Position numbers and translations under genes: made by a program | The notes under the pieces: model-generated | Seen by the model: the letters and a program-made list of their open reading frames with translations, nothing else | Database searches by the model: none | What the model was told of the DNA's origin: nothing | Source of the DNA: Kocuria dechangensis | GTDB lineage: Bacteria; Actinomycetota; Actinomycetes; Actinomycetales; Micrococcaceae | DNA: 64,000 bases | Reading direction: 5' to 3' | NCBI RefSeq assembly: GCF_014636775.1 | Contig: NZ_BMEQ01000001.1 | Span: 372,001 to 436,000, forward strand | Part shown: piece after piece, positions 53,333 through 62,396 of the stretch | How the letters are laid out: each line of letters starts with the position of its first letter | How positions within the stretch are numbered: the stretch's first letter is position 1

Positions 53333-54298
53333 GTGACCTCCACGCAGACCCGGACCACCCGCCCCGCCCACGCCCCGGAGGCCCTCAGCCCCTGGGGGGA
53401 GCTGCGGGGCCGTCCCTTCGCCAAGGGCCACGGCACCGGCAACGACTTCGTCCTGATCACGGACCCGCACGCGGAGCTGGCGCTCGACGCCGAGCTGGTC
53501 GCCCTCGTGTGCGACCGGCACCGCGGCATCGGCGGGGACGGCCTGATCCGGGCCGTGCGCTCCGAGTCCCTCCCGGAGGGCCCGGCCGTGCTGGAGACCG
53601 CCCCGGACGCCGAGTGGTTCATGGACTACCGCAACAACGACGGCTCGGTCGCGGAGATGTGCGGCAACGGCGTGCGCGTGTTCGTGCACCACCTCATCAG
53701 CGAGGGCCTCGTGGACGTCCCCGAGGGCGAGGTGCTGCGGATCGGCACCCGCGCGGGCGTGAAGACCGTGGGCCGCACCCCCTCCGGCTACGCCGTGGAC
53801 ATGGGGCCGTGGAGCTTCCTGGACGGCGAGGCCGCCCGCACGCGCGGCTCCGACGCCGTCGTGACCGCCCGGGGGCTGAAGGTGCCGCGCCCAGCGCTGT
53901 CCATCGGCATGGGCAACCCGCACACCGTCGTGGCCCTCGCCGAGGGGGAGAAGCTCGACCAGCTCGACCTCCACACCGCCCCGGGCGTGCGCCCCGTCCC
54001 CGAGGACGGGACCAACGTCGAGTTCGTGGTCCCCGCGGACGGCGACGACGACGGGGTCGGCCGCATCCGGATGCGGGTGCACGAGCGCGGGGTCGGCGAG
54101 ACGCAGTCCTGCGGCACGGGCGCGTGCGCCGCGGCCGCCGCGACCCGCTTCTGGGGCGGGGTCACCGCCCCGGACCAGTGGCTCGTGCAGGTGCCCGGCG
54201 GTGTCGTCTCCGTGACGTTCGTCCCGGCCCCCGACGGCTCCGAGCACGTGGTGCTCGCGGGCCCGGCCGTGCTCGTGGCCCACGGCACGCTCGACTGA
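53333..54298 (+). CDS. dapF: Diaminopimelate epimerase
   Basis: DapF converts LL- to meso-diaminopimelate without a cofactor, using two cysteines: Cys110 (AEMCGNGVR) and Cys260 (SCGTGACA). The 321-residue protein has the paired pseudo-symmetric domains and the FAKGHGTGNDFVL start. GTG at 53333 lies six bases after a -10. It is the third dap gene of the window, apart from dapB and dapA. The next gene converges on it. Confidence 0.96.
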   Translation: MTSTQTRTTRPAHAPEALSPWGELRGRPFAKGHGTGNDFVLITDPHAELALDAELVALVCDRHRGIGGDGLIRAVRSESLPEGPAVLETAPDAEWFMDYRNNDGSVAEMCGNGVRVFVHHLISEGLVDVPEGEVLRIGTRAGVKTVGRTPSGYAVDMGPWSFLDGEAARTRGSDAVVTARGLKVPRPALSIGMGNPHTVVALAEGEKLDQLDLHTAPGVRPVPEDGTNVEFVVPADGDDDGVGRIRMRVHERGVGETQSCGTGACAAAAATRFWGGVTAPDQWLVQVPGGVVSVTFVPAPDGSEHVVLAGPAVLVAHGTLD

Positions 54299-54332
54299 GA
54301 CCGACCCCCGGGACGGGGGAGCCGCGGGCCGC

Positions 54333-54995
54333 TCAGGCCCGGCGCTCGACCCGCAGGACCCGGAAGCCCCGGTCGGTGCTGTGCCGCGAGACCGCACAGT
54401 CCCCGCCCAGGGCGGACGCGAGCCACTTCTGCAGCGAGTCGGCGCCCAGGTTCTTCTGCACCACGAGCCACGCGGTCCCGCCCGGGGCGAGCCGGGGCAG
54501 CCACAGCAGCAGCAGCTCGTGCAGCTGCTGCTTGCCGATCCGGATCGGCGGGTTGGACCAGATCGTGTCGAAGCGCCGCTCCGCGGGCACCTGCCCGGGC
54601 AGCAGCGCCACCACGTTGTCCAGGCCCAGGGCAGCGGCGTTGTCCCGGGTCAGGCGCAGGGAGCGCTCGTTGACGTCCACGGCGGTGACGCGCGAGCCGG
54701 GCGCCGCGGCGGCCATGCTCAGGGCGATCGGGCCCCAGCCGCAGCCGACGTCCAGCAGCTCCCCGCCCTGCGGATCGGGAACATTTTCCAGCAGCACGGA
54801 CGTTCCCTTGTCGAGGCCTCGCGGGCTGAACACCCCGTTGGAGGTCTGCAGCACGACCTCCCGCCCGCGCAGGGCCACGGTCACGGGGCGCCGGAGCTCC
54901 GGCGTCGCGGGGTCCTCGGAGAAGTAGTGCTCGGTCCCCGGGTTCGGGGTCGCCGGGCCGACGACGGGATCGGGGGAGTCGGAACGCGGTGCCAT
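54333..54995 (-). CDS. RsmC-like class I SAM methyltransferase
   Basis: The 220-residue protein has the methyltransferase fold with motif I LLDVGCGWGPIALSMA near residue 95 and the SNPPIR tetrapeptide region (NPP) that in RsmC-type enzymes places a nucleotide base for N-methylation. TSNGVFSPRGLDKGTSVLLE is typical of the 16S rRNA m2G1207 family, so rRNA is the likely target. ATG at 54995; on this strand TAGCAT ends eight bases before it, hinting at a leaderless message. It is convergent with dapF and divergent from hflX. Confidence 0.88.
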   Translation of the reverse strand: MAPRSDSPDPVVGPATPNPGTEHYFSEDPATPELRRPVTVALRGREVVLQTSNGVFSPRGLDKGTSVLLENVPDPQGGELLDVGCGWGPIALSMAAAAPGSRVTAVDVNERSLRLTRDNAAALGLDNVVALLPGQVPAERRFDTIWSNPPIRIGKQQLHELLLLWLPRLAPGGTAWLVVQKNLGADSLQKWLASALGGDCAVSRHSTDRGFRVLRVERRA

Positions 54996-55075
54996 AGCGC
55001 ACCATGCTACCGACCGCGGCCGCCGCGCCCGCACCGCGCGGCCCCCGGCCGGACCCCGATGTCCGGAGCCGAGAC

Positions 55076-55081
55076 TAGAAT
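55076..55081 (+). promoter_or_regulatory. Likely -10 element for hflX
   Basis: TAGAAT, 32 bases before the hflX ATG. Confidence 0.45.
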
Positions 55082-55113
55082 CCAGGCATCACCGAATCCT
55101 TCCGAAAGGAACC

Positions 55114-56748
55114 ATGACCCATCCCCGTGAAACCCCTGCCGAGCCCCGCACCGCGAGCCCCGCGACGGAGCCCGAGAGCGGCCTGAGCCGGCAGGACCTG
55201 GAGGACGTCGTCGAGCGCGTCCTCTCCCGGGCGCGCGCCCGGCAGGAGGCCGGCGAGCCCGCCGGCGAGGCCGACGAGGACTCCGCCACCGGCCGGTTCA
55301 CCGGCCGCGCCCGCGAGCTGGCCGAGGCCGGCGACGAGCACAGCGCCCACGACGGCGAGCAGCAGGACCTCGAGGAGCGGCGCGCCCTGCGCCGCGTGGC
55401 GGGGCTGTCCACCGAGCTCGAGGACGTCACCGAGCTCGAGTACCGGCAGCTGCGCCTGGAGCGCGTGGTGCTCGCCGGACTGTGGACCGGCGGCACGCTG
55501 GAGGAGGCCGAGAACTCCCTCCGGGAGCTCGCCGCGCTCGCCGAGACCGCCGGCTCCGAGGTCCTCGACGGCATCGTGCAGCGCCGGCTCAAGCCGGACC
55601 CCGCCACGTTCCTGGGCTCCGGCAAGGCCAAGGAGCTGCGGGACATCGTCGCGGCCACCGGCGCGGACACGGTCGTCGTGGACTCCGAGCTCGCCCCGTC
55701 GCAGCGCCGCGGGCTGGAGGACGTGGTGAAGGTCAAGGTCATCGACCGCACCGGCCTGATCCTGGACATCTTCGCCCAGCACGCGAAGTCCAAGGAGGGC
55801 AAGGCGCAGGTCGAGCTCGCCCAGCTGGAGTACATGCTCCCGCGCCTGCGCGGCTGGGGCGAGTCCCTGTCCCGCCAGGCCGGCGGCCGCGCCGCGGCCG
55901 GTGAGGGCATCGGCTCCCGCGGCCCCGGCGAGACCAAGATCGAGCTGGACCGCCGACGGATCCGCACCCGCATGGCCAAACTGCGCCGCGAGATCGCGGC
56001 CATGAAGCCCGCCCGGGAGACCAAGCGGCTCAACCGCCGGCGCAACTCGGTGCCCTCCGTGGCGATCGCGGGGTACACCAACGCGGGCAAGTCCTCGCTG
56101 CTCAACCGGCTCACGGACGCCGGCGTGCTCGTCGAGAACGCCCTGTTCGCGACCCTGGACCCCACGGTTCGCCGCGCCCAGACTCCGGACGGCATCGGCT
56201 ACACGCTCTCGGACACGGTCGGCTTCGTCCGGTCGCTGCCCACGCAGCTCGTGGAGGCGTTCCGCTCCACCCTGGAGGAGGTCGCGGACTCGGACCTCAT
56301 CCTGCACGTCGTGGACGCCTCCCACCCGGACCCGGAGGGCCAGATCCGCGCGGTCCGCCAGGTCTTCGCCGACATCGACGCGCAGAACATCCCCGAGATC
56401 ATCGTGCTCAACAAGGTCGACGCTGCGGACCCCTTCGTCGTGGAGCGGCTCAAGCAGCGCGAGCGCAACGTCGTGGTGGTCTCCGCCCGCACCGGCGAGG
56501 GCATGGACGAGCTGCGGCAGCGGATCAGCGACTCCATCCCGCGCCCGGAGACGGTGCTGGACCTGCTGGTGCCCTACCAGCGGGGCGACGTCGTGAGCCG
56601 GCTGCACGACTGGGACGCCGAGATCCTGCGCACCGAGCACCTGCCCGAGGGCACCCACCTGCTCGTGAAGGTCCGCGAGGACCTGGCGGCGGAGCTCGCG
56701 GAGTTCGTCCCGCAGCAGGGTCCCGCCTTCGGCGCCGAGAGCGCCTGA
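55114..56748 (+). CDS. hflX: GTPase HflX
   Basis: HflX splits stalled 70S ribosomes in relatives. The 544-residue protein has an actinobacterial acidic N-terminal extension of about 110 residues, the HflX domain (LRELAALAETAGSEVLDGIVQRR, LELAQLEYMLPRL-like stretch with QVELAQLEYMLPRLRGW) and a G domain with G1 AGYTNAGKSSLLNRL near residue 319, DTVGFVRSLP and NKVD. ATG at 55114 after GAAAGGA. The DinG-like gene follows after four bases. Confidence 0.96.
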   Translation: MTHPRETPAEPRTASPATEPESGLSRQDLEDVVERVLSRARARQEAGEPAGEADEDSATGRFTGRARELAEAGDEHSAHDGEQQDLEERRALRRVAGLSTELEDVTELEYRQLRLERVVLAGLWTGGTLEEAENSLRELAALAETAGSEVLDGIVQRRLKPDPATFLGSGKAKELRDIVAATGADTVVVDSELAPSQRRGLEDVVKVKVIDRTGLILDIFAQHAKSKEGKAQVELAQLEYMLPRLRGWGESLSRQAGGRAAAGEGIGSRGPGETKIELDRRRIRTRMAKLRREIAAMKPARETKRLNRRRNSVPSVAIAGYTNAGKSSLLNRLTDAGVLVENALFATLDPTVRRAQTPDGIGYTLSDTVGFVRSLPTQLVEAFRSTLEEVADSDLILHVVDASHPDPEGQIRAVRQVFADIDAQNIPEIIVLNKVDAADPFVVERLKQRERNVVVVSARTGEGMDELRQRISDSIPRPETVLDLLVPYQRGDVVSRLHDWDAEILRTEHLPEGTHLLVKVREDLAAELAEFVPQQGPAFGAESA

Positions 56749-56752
56749 GCGC

Positions 56753-58831
56753 GTGGCGGCCGCATTCGTGGACGAGTCCGGGCACGAGCTCTCGGACGTG
56801 CGCCCGGAAACCCTGCCCGGGGCCAAGGACGCCCTGGACCTGCTCGACACCGCGGTGGTCGCGATGGGCGGGCAGGTCCGGGACGGCCAGCGGCTGATGA
56901 CCGCCAAGGTCGCCGAGGCCCTCGACCGGGGGCGGCACCTGCTGGTCCAGGCGGGCACCGGCACCGGCAAGTCCCTGGCCTACCTGGCCCCGCTGGTCGC
57001 CCACGCGCAGAGCGCGGACAAGCCGGTGGTCGTGGCCACGGCCACGCTCGCGCTGCAGTCGCAGATCGTGGGCCGTGACGTCCCCCGCCTCCTCACCGCG
57101 CTCGAGGGCAGCCTCGACCGCGAGCTCGACGTGGCCCTGCTCAAGGGCCGCAGCAACTACGCGTGCCTGCACAAGCTCGAGGGCGGCTACCCGTCCGACG
57201 ACGACCCCGGCGCGCTCTTCGCGCTGCCCGACGCCGCCTCGCACCCGGCCTCGCCGGCGGAGGAGGACGCGAGCACCGGCCGGCTGGGCCAGGAGGTGCT
57301 GCGGCTGCGCGAGTGGGCCCGCACCACCGACACCGGCGACCGGGACGAGGTCGTGCCCGGGGTCACCGACAAGGCCTGGCGGCAGGTCTCGGTCACGGCC
57401 AAGGAGTGCCTGGGCCGCAACTGCCCTCTGTTCGAGGAGTGCTTCGCCGAGCTCGCCAAGCAGCGCGCCGGCGAGGCCGACATCGTCATCACCAACCACG
57501 CCCTGCTGGCGATCAACGCGTTCGAGGGCGTCACGGTGCTGCCCGAGCACGACGTCGTGGTCATCGACGAGGCCCACGAGCTCCAGGACCGCGTCACCGG
57601 CGCGGTCACCGGTCAGCTCTCGGCGTCCATGGTCCGCTCCGCGGCGGCGTCCCTGCGCAAGCACACCTCGGCCAGCGCCGACTCCCTCACGGCCGGCGCC
57701 GCCAACCTGGAGGCGGCCCTCATGGGCGTGCCGGCGGAGCTGATGCACCGCGGTCTCAGCGACGCCCAGGCGGGTGCGGTCGCCCAGATCCGCGACGCCG
57801 CCCGCACCGCCATGACCGAGACCAAGGGCGGGACCTCCGGGGAGAAGGACGGGGACTCCGGCCGGCAGCTGGCGCGCTCGCGGGTCAGCGACGTCCTGGA
57901 GCTCGCCGAGCGGATCCTCTCCGCCGACGACGGCCGCGAGGTGCTGTGGGTCTCCCGGCAGGGCGGCTGGGAGCCGGGCCGCGGGTACGTGCCCGCGGAG
58001 GACACGGACCCCGCGACCCTGCACGTGGCGCCCTTGTCGGTCGCCGGGACCCTGCGGGAGGGCCTGTTCGACGGCCGGACCGTGGTCCTGACCTCCGCGA
58101 CGCTGTCGGTCGGGTCCTCCTTCGACTCCGCCGCCGGGGCCCTGGGGCTGCGGGGCGAGGGCGCCCCGCGCTGGGAGGGCGTCGACGTCGGCAGCCCGTT
58201 CGACTATCCCAGGCAGGGGATCCTGTACCTCGCCAAGCACCTCGAGAAGCCCGGCCGCCGGCTCACGGAGGCGCAGCTCGACGAGATGCTCGCCCTGGTG
58301 GAGGCCTCCGGCGGCGGGGCCCTCGGCCTGTTCTCCTCCCGCCGCGCCGCGGAGGAGGCCGCCGAGGCGCTGCGCAAGCGCACGGACCTGCCGATCCTGT
58401 GCCAGGGGGACTCGTCGCTGGCGGGCCTGGTGCAGGAGTTCGCCGAGGACCCCGCCACGAGCCTCTTCGGGACGATGAGCCTGTGGCAGGGCGTCGACGT
58501 GCCGGGCGCCTCGTGCCGGCTCGTGATGATCGACCGCATCCCCTTCCCCCGCCCTGACGACCCCCTGTCCACGGCCCGCAGCAGGGCCACGGAGCGCGCC
58601 GGGGGCAACGGGTTCATGTCGGTCTCGGCGACGCACGCGGCCGTGCGGCTCGCGCAGGGCGCCGGCCGGCTCATCCGCGCGGGCGGTGACCGGGGCGTCG
58701 TCGCGATCCTGGACTCGCGGATCGCGACGGCCCGCTACGGCGGGTTCCTGCGCGCCTCCCTGCCGCCGCTGTGGACGACCACGGACCGCTCCGTGGTCCT
58801 CGGCGCGCTGCAGCGCCTCTCGAAGGACTGA
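56753..58831 (+). CDS. DinG/XPD-type ATP-dependent DNA helicase
   Basis: The 692-residue superfamily 2 helicase has Walker A AGTGTGKS at residues 67-74 and the DEAH box at 272-275. Four cysteines between them (C138, C219, C224, C230) are spaced as the Fe-S cluster ligands of XPD/DinG/YoaA helicases. Motif VI ARL-GR-type sequence QGAGRLIRAGGDRG is near residue 645. It probably unwinds DNA at damage or blocked forks. GTG at 56753, four bases after hflX. No LexA box is seen near it, although it ends next to lexA. Confidence 0.93.
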   Translation: MAAAFVDESGHELSDVRPETLPGAKDALDLLDTAVVAMGGQVRDGQRLMTAKVAEALDRGRHLLVQAGTGTGKSLAYLAPLVAHAQSADKPVVVATATLALQSQIVGRDVPRLLTALEGSLDRELDVALLKGRSNYACLHKLEGGYPSDDDPGALFALPDAASHPASPAEEDASTGRLGQEVLRLREWARTTDTGDRDEVVPGVTDKAWRQVSVTAKECLGRNCPLFEECFAELAKQRAGEADIVITNHALLAINAFEGVTVLPEHDVVVIDEAHELQDRVTGAVTGQLSASMVRSAAASLRKHTSASADSLTAGAANLEAALMGVPAELMHRGLSDAQAGAVAQIRDAARTAMTETKGGTSGEKDGDSGRQLARSRVSDVLELAERILSADDGREVLWVSRQGGWEPGRGYVPAEDTDPATLHVAPLSVAGTLREGLFDGRTVVLTSATLSVGSSFDSAAGALGLRGEGAPRWEGVDVGSPFDYPRQGILYLAKHLEKPGRRLTEAQLDEMLALVEASGGGALGLFSSRRAAEEAAEALRKRTDLPILCQGDSSLAGLVQEFAEDPATSLFGTMSLWQGVDVPGASCRLVMIDRIPFPRPDDPLSTARSRATERAGGNGFMSVSATHAAVRLAQGAGRLIRAGGDRGVVAILDSRIATARYGGFLRASLPPLWTTTDRSVVLGALQRLSKD

Positions 58832-58863
58832 GACGACGCCGGGCTGAGACGCGCGGCTGGGAC

Positions 58864-58902
58864 GACGCCGGGCCCCCCGCCTGCGGCGGAGGGCCCGGCG
58901 TC
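58864..58902. terminator. Bidirectional terminator between the helicase gene and lexA
   Basis: GACGCCGGGCCC pairs with GGGCCCGGCGTC, with an inner GCC/GGC arm, between two converging genes. Confidence 0.85.
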
Positions 58903-58922
58903 CCGCCGCGCGGGGCAGCGGC

Positions 58923-59696
58923 TCAGAGGCTGCGGAGCACGGAGACGACCTTGCCCATCACGGTGGCGTGGTCGCCCAGGATCGGTTCGTAGCGCGTGTT
59001 CTGCGGCAGCAGCCACGTGTGCCCGTCGCGCTGCCGGAAGGTCTTGACGGTCGCCTCGTCGTCGAGCAGGGCCGCCACGATGTCGCCGTTGTCGGCGGAG
59101 CTCTGCCGGCGGACCACCACCCAGTCGCCGTCGCAGATCGCGGCGTCGATCATCGAGTCGCCCTTGACTCGGAGCATGAACAGCTCGCCGTGGCCCACGA
59201 GCTGCCGCGGCAGGGCCAGCACGTCCTCGACGGACTGCTCGGCCGTGATGGGCCCGCCCGCGGCGATGTGGCCGACCAGCGGGACCATCGTCACGTCCGC
59301 CGAGGTCGACAGCTCCGCCACGGAGTCCGTGGCCGCGGTGCGCGCCCGGCCCGGGGCGGAGGGCTCCGGGGCGCCGTCCCCGGAGCCCTCGGGCCCGGGG
59401 ACGGCGCGCAGCTGCAGCGGGGTCAGGACCTCCATGGCGCGCGGCCGCTTGGGGTCCCGGCGCAGGTAGCCGAGCTTCTCGAGCTGGGAGAGCTGGTGGG
59501 TGACGCTGGAGAGGGACGCCAGGCCCACGAGGTCCCCGATCTCGCGCATCGACGGCGGATAGCCGCGATCGGCGATGGAACGCTGGATGGCCTCGAGGAT
59601 CGTCCGCTGGCGCGGGCTGAGCCCGCGGGCGCTCCGGCGCGCGGCGGACCGCGCGGGCCGGGCCCGGGAGTCCTCGGGGGTGGGGGGCTGAGCCAT
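58923..59696 (-). CDS. lexA: LexA repressor
   Basis: LexA represses the SOS genes and cuts itself when RecA filaments form. The 257-residue protein has the winged helix ([44 protein letters not shown], about residues 26-70), the cleavage site Ala146-Gly147 (HIAAGGPI), and the catalytic pair Ser181 (KGDSM) and Lys218 (ATVKTF). A linker of about 40 residues rich in Pro, Gly and Ser is inserted before the cleavage site. ATG at 59696 after GGAAAGGA. Divergent from the LysM gene, with two LexA boxes between. Confidence 0.97.
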   Translation of the reverse strand: MAQPPTPEDSRARPARSAARRSARGLSPRQRTILEAIQRSIADRGYPPSMREIGDLVGLASLSSVTHQLSQLEKLGYLRRDPKRPRAMEVLTPLQLRAVPGPEGSGDGAPEPSAPGRARTAATDSVAELSTSADVTMVPLVGHIAAGGPITAEQSVEDVLALPRQLVGHGELFMLRVKGDSMIDAAICDGDWVVVRRQSSADNGDIVAALLDDEATVKTFRQRDGHTWLLPQNTRYEPILGDHATVMGKVVSVLRSL

Positions 59697-59866
59697 TCCT
59701 CGTCGTCCTTTCCCGTCCGGTGGTGCCGGTCCCGGAGCGCCCCGTCCGCTTCCGATGTCGGACCCGGGTGTTTCGATGGTCCCCGGTCGGCAGGCGCCGG
59801 GGATCGTGGGGCGCGCCGGACCGAGGCCCGGACATGCCCCCAGCCTAGGGGAGTGCGGGTGTGTGT

Positions 59867-59882
59867 TCAAACATATGTACGA
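59867..59882 (-). promoter_or_regulatory. LexA-type SOS box, lexA side
   Basis: TCAAAC-ATAT-GTACGA matches TCGAAC-N4-GTTCGA at ten of twelve positions, with a symmetric ACATATGT core. Confidence 0.75.
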
Positions 59883-59933
59883 GCAGGTGTCGACATCGTT
59901 CGTAGACGCGTGCTAGACATGGGTCGTCGGTGT

Positions 59934-59949
59934 TCGAAAGTATGTTCGA
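59934..59949 (+). promoter_or_regulatory. LexA-type SOS box, LysM-gene side
   Basis: TCGAAA-GTAT-GTTCGA matches the consensus at eleven of twelve positions, the best of the three boxes in the window. TATGTT inside it can serve as the -10 of the LysM gene. Confidence 0.85.
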
Positions 59950-60033
59950 TCGAATGGAGGCGGGAGACCCCTCTCGACCGGACCGGTGTTCGAGATCGCC
60001 CGCCCCGTGCGGGAACGTCAAGGAGTTCATGCC

Positions 60034-60483
60034 ATGAGTGCCAGTGCCACCGCCAGCGCCACGCCCCGTGCCGTCGCCGGCGCCGGGTCCGTCCTGTCCC
60101 GCCCGCTGCGCGCCCCGCGCGCCCTCGGCCGGGCCGCGCGCCACGTCCGCTCCGCCGCTCCCGCCGCCCGCGCCCCGCTGACCCTCACCCGCCGCGGACG
60201 CCTCCTCTTCCACGGCCTGCCCGTGCTGACCGGCGCCGCCGCACTCGTCGTCCTCGCCGTGATCTTCCTCGTCCCCTCGACCGCCACGGCGACCAGCGCG
60301 CCGGTCACCGGCGCGGACACCGAGCGCACCACGGTCCACCCCGGCGAGAGCCTGTGGGACCTGGCCGTGGCCGCGGACCCCGAGCGGGACCCCCGCGACG
60401 TCATGGACGAGATCGTCGAGCTCAACGACCTCGCCACGTCCGTGCTCGTCGCCGGGCAGGTCCTCGAGGTCCCGGCCGCCTGA
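60034..60483 (+). CDS. SOS-controlled LysM membrane protein (YneA/DivS-like division inhibitor candidate)
   Basis: The 149-residue protein has a basic cytoplasmic stretch, one membrane helix (about residues 61-81) and an external LysM domain (98-147: TTVHPGESLWDLAVAADPERDP, INxL-like ELNDLATSVLVAGQVLEVP) that should bind peptidoglycan. Genes of this build lie divergent from lexA in many Gram-positive bacteria: YneA in Bacillus, Rv2719c in M. tuberculosis, DivS in Corynebacterium, all linked to halting division after DNA damage. The strong LexA box and AAGGAG before the ATG support this role. The match is in architecture, not in close sequence. Confidence 0.85.
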   Translation: MSASATASATPRAVAGAGSVLSRPLRAPRALGRAARHVRSAAPAARAPLTLTRRGRLLFHGLPVLTGAAALVVLAVIFLVPSTATATSAPVTGADTERTTVHPGESLWDLAVAADPERDPRDVMDEIVELNDLATSVLVAGQVLEVPAA

Positions 60484-60506
60484 GCGGAGGGGCTGCGCGG
60501 GCGCAC

Positions 60507-60512
60507 TAAACT
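60507..60512 (+). promoter_or_regulatory. Leaderless-type -10 element for hisC
   Basis: TAAACT ends six bases before the GTG at 60519. Confidence 0.5.
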
Positions 60513-60518
60513 GTCCGG

Positions 60519-61622
60519 GTGACGCAGAACCTGGACCGACTCAACGCCCTCCCGCTCCGCGACAACCTGCGCGGCAAGTCCCCGTACGGGGCTCCGCAGC
60601 TCGACGTCGCCGTGGCGCTCAACACGAACGAGAACACGCATCCGGTGCCGGCGGACGTGCACGCCGCGATCGTGCAGGAGGTCACCGAGGCGGCCTGGAC
60701 GCTCAACCGCTACCCGGACCGGGAGTTCACCGCCCTGCGCGAGGAGCTCGCCCGCTACCTCGGCCACGGCCTGGGCTCCGAGCACCTGTGGGCGGCCAAC
60801 GGCTCCAACGAGATCCTCCAGCAGCTCCTGCAGGCCTTCGGCGGGCCGGGCCGGAGCCTGCTGACCTTCGTCCCCACCTACTCCATGTACCCCCTGCTGG
60901 CCTCCGGCACGGACACAGCGTTCATCCCGGGGGAGCGCGCCGCCGACTTCGGGCTCACCCCCGAGTCCGCCGCCGAGCAGGTCCGCCGCCACGGCCCGGA
61001 CGTCGTGTTCCTGTGCTCGCCCAACAACCCCACGGGCACCGCCCTGGGCCAGGACGTCGTCACCGCGGTCTACGAGGCGGGGGAGGAGTTCAGCACGGTC
61101 GTCGTGGTGGACGAGGCCTACGCCGAGTTCTCCCACGGCGGCACCCCCTCGGCGCTGAGCCTGCTCGAGGGCCGGCCCCGCCTGGTGGTCTCCCGCACCA
61201 TGAGCAAGGCGTTCGCGCTGGCCGGGGCCCGGCTGGGCTACTTCGCGGCCGCCCCGGAGGTCGCCGACGCCGTCCGCCTGGTCCGGCTGCCGTACCACCT
61301 CTCCGCGGTCACCCAGGCCACGGCCCTGGCCGCGCTGCGCCACTCGGCGTCCCTGCTGGCCAACGTCGAGGACATCAAGATGCAGCGGGACCGGATCGTC
61401 GACGAGCTCAAGCGCATGGGGCTGGAGCCCTCCGAGTCGGACTCCAACTTCGTGTTCTTCGGCGGCATGGGCGACTCCCGGGCCGTGTGGGAGGCGCTGC
61501 TCGCGGACGGGGTGCTCGTGCGCGACGTCGGGATCCCCGGCCACCTGCGGGTCACCGCCGGCACCGAGGAGGAGACCTCGGCGTTCCTGGAGTCCATGGA
61601 GCGCATCGCCTCCGCCCGCTGA
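60519..61622 (+). CDS. hisC: Histidinol-phosphate aminotransferase
   Basis: HisC makes L-histidinol phosphate, using PLP. The 367-residue protein has the class I/II aminotransferase pattern: [11 protein letters not shown] near the start, [39 protein letters not shown], and the PLP Lys230 in [17 protein letters not shown] with Arg nearby. GTG at 60519 six bases after a -10, so a leaderless start is likely. First gene of the histidine run in this window. Confidence 0.95.
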   Translation: MTQNLDRLNALPLRDNLRGKSPYGAPQLDVAVALNTNENTHPVPADVHAAIVQEVTEAAWTLNRYPDREFTALREELARYLGHGLGSEHLWAANGSNEILQQLLQAFGGPGRSLLTFVPTYSMYPLLASGTDTAFIPGERAADFGLTPESAAEQVRRHGPDVVFLCSPNNPTGTALGQDVVTAVYEAGEEFSTVVVVDEAYAEFSHGGTPSALSLLEGRPRLVVSRTMSKAFALAGARLGYFAAAPEVADAVRLVRLPYHLSAVTQATALAALRHSASLLANVEDIKMQRDRIVDELKRMGLEPSESDSNFVFFGGMGDSRAVWEALLADGVLVRDVGIPGHLRVTAGTEEETSAFLESMERIASAR

Positions 61623-61654
61623 GCCCCGCCGTGCCCGGGGTCCGCGGACCCCGA

Positions 61655-61660
61655 TAGCAT
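61655..61660 (+). promoter_or_regulatory. Likely -10 element for hisB
   Basis: TAGCAT in the 150-base gap after hisC; leader of about 105 nt to the hisB ATG. Confidence 0.4.
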
Positions 61661-61772
61661 GGAGGCAGACCACCACCCGGGGCCGCCGCGCCGCCCGCGA
61701 GAGCGGCCCTGGTCCGACCACCCCGCGGCCCGCCCACGGCCGGGCCGCGCCCGCGAGGAGTCCCACCCCGTC

Positions 61773-62396
61773 ATGAGCACCCAGACCCCCGACCGCGCCC
61801 CGCGCCGCGCCGCCCTGGAGCGGCGCACCAGCGAGTCCTCCGTCTCCGTCGAGATCGACCTGGACGGCACCGGCCACCACGACATCGACACCTCGGTGCC
61901 GTTCTACGACCACATGCTCACCGCCCTGTCCAAGCACTCCCTCATCGACATGCGGATCAAGGCGACGGGCGACACCCACATCGACGTCCACCACACCGTC
62001 GAGGACACCGCGATCGTCCTGGGCGACGCGCTGCGCCAGGCGCTGGGGGACAAGGCCGGGATCCGCCGCTTCGGCGAGGCCACGGTCCCGCTGGACGAGG
62101 CGCTGGCCAACGCCGTGGTCGACATCTCCGGGCGGCCTTACGTGGTCCACTCCGGGGAGCCCGAGGGGCAGCAGTACCACCTGATCGGCGGGCACTTCAC
62201 CGGCTCCATGGTCCAGCACGTCTTCGAGTCCCTGGCCTACCACGCCGGGATCTGCCTGCACATCACCCTGCTGGCCGGGCGCGACCCCCACCACATCGCC
62301 GAGGCCCAGTTCAAGGCCCTGGCCCGTGCGCTGCGCCAGGCCGTCGAGCCCGACCCCCGGGTGAGCGGCATCCCGTCGACGAAGGGCGCCCTGTGA
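61773..62396 (+). CDS. hisB: Imidazoleglycerol-phosphate dehydratase
   Basis: HisB dehydrates imidazoleglycerol phosphate. The 207-residue form has only the dehydratase part; the phosphatase half of the E. coli fusion is absent, as usual in actinobacteria. Metal-binding motifs are [32 protein letters not shown], and [32 protein letters not shown]. The ATG at 61773 follows GAGGAG; an ATG at 61659 in frame would add a long Pro/Arg-rich stretch. The stop overlaps hisH by four bases. Confidence 0.96.
   Translation: MSTQTPDRAPRRAALERRTSESSVSVEIDLDGTGHHDIDTSVPFYDHMLTALSKHSLIDMRIKATGDTHIDVHHTVEDTAIVLGDALRQALGDKAGIRRFGEATVPLDEALANAVVDISGRPYVVHSGEPEGQQYHLIGGHFTGSMVQHVFESLAYHAGICLHITLLAGRDPHHIAEAQFKALARALRQAVEPDPRVSGIPSTKGAL

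Larger units (their letters stand above)
59697..60033. promoter_or_regulatory. Divergent SOS control region between lexA and the LysM gene
   Basis: The 337-base gap holds two LexA-type boxes (59867-59882 and 59934-59949) about 67 bases apart centre to centre. The left one lies nearer lexA and the right one nearer the LysM gene, each overlapping an A/T-rich -10-like stretch. The 170 bases next to lexA form its leader. No gene seen here. Confidence 0.75.

Noticed and set aside
61659-61772. N-terminal extension of HisB from the ATG at 61659
   Set aside because: The ATG lies within the predicted -10 region and the extension is a Pro/Arg-rich stretch unlike any HisB; the ATG at 61773 has GAGGAG before it.
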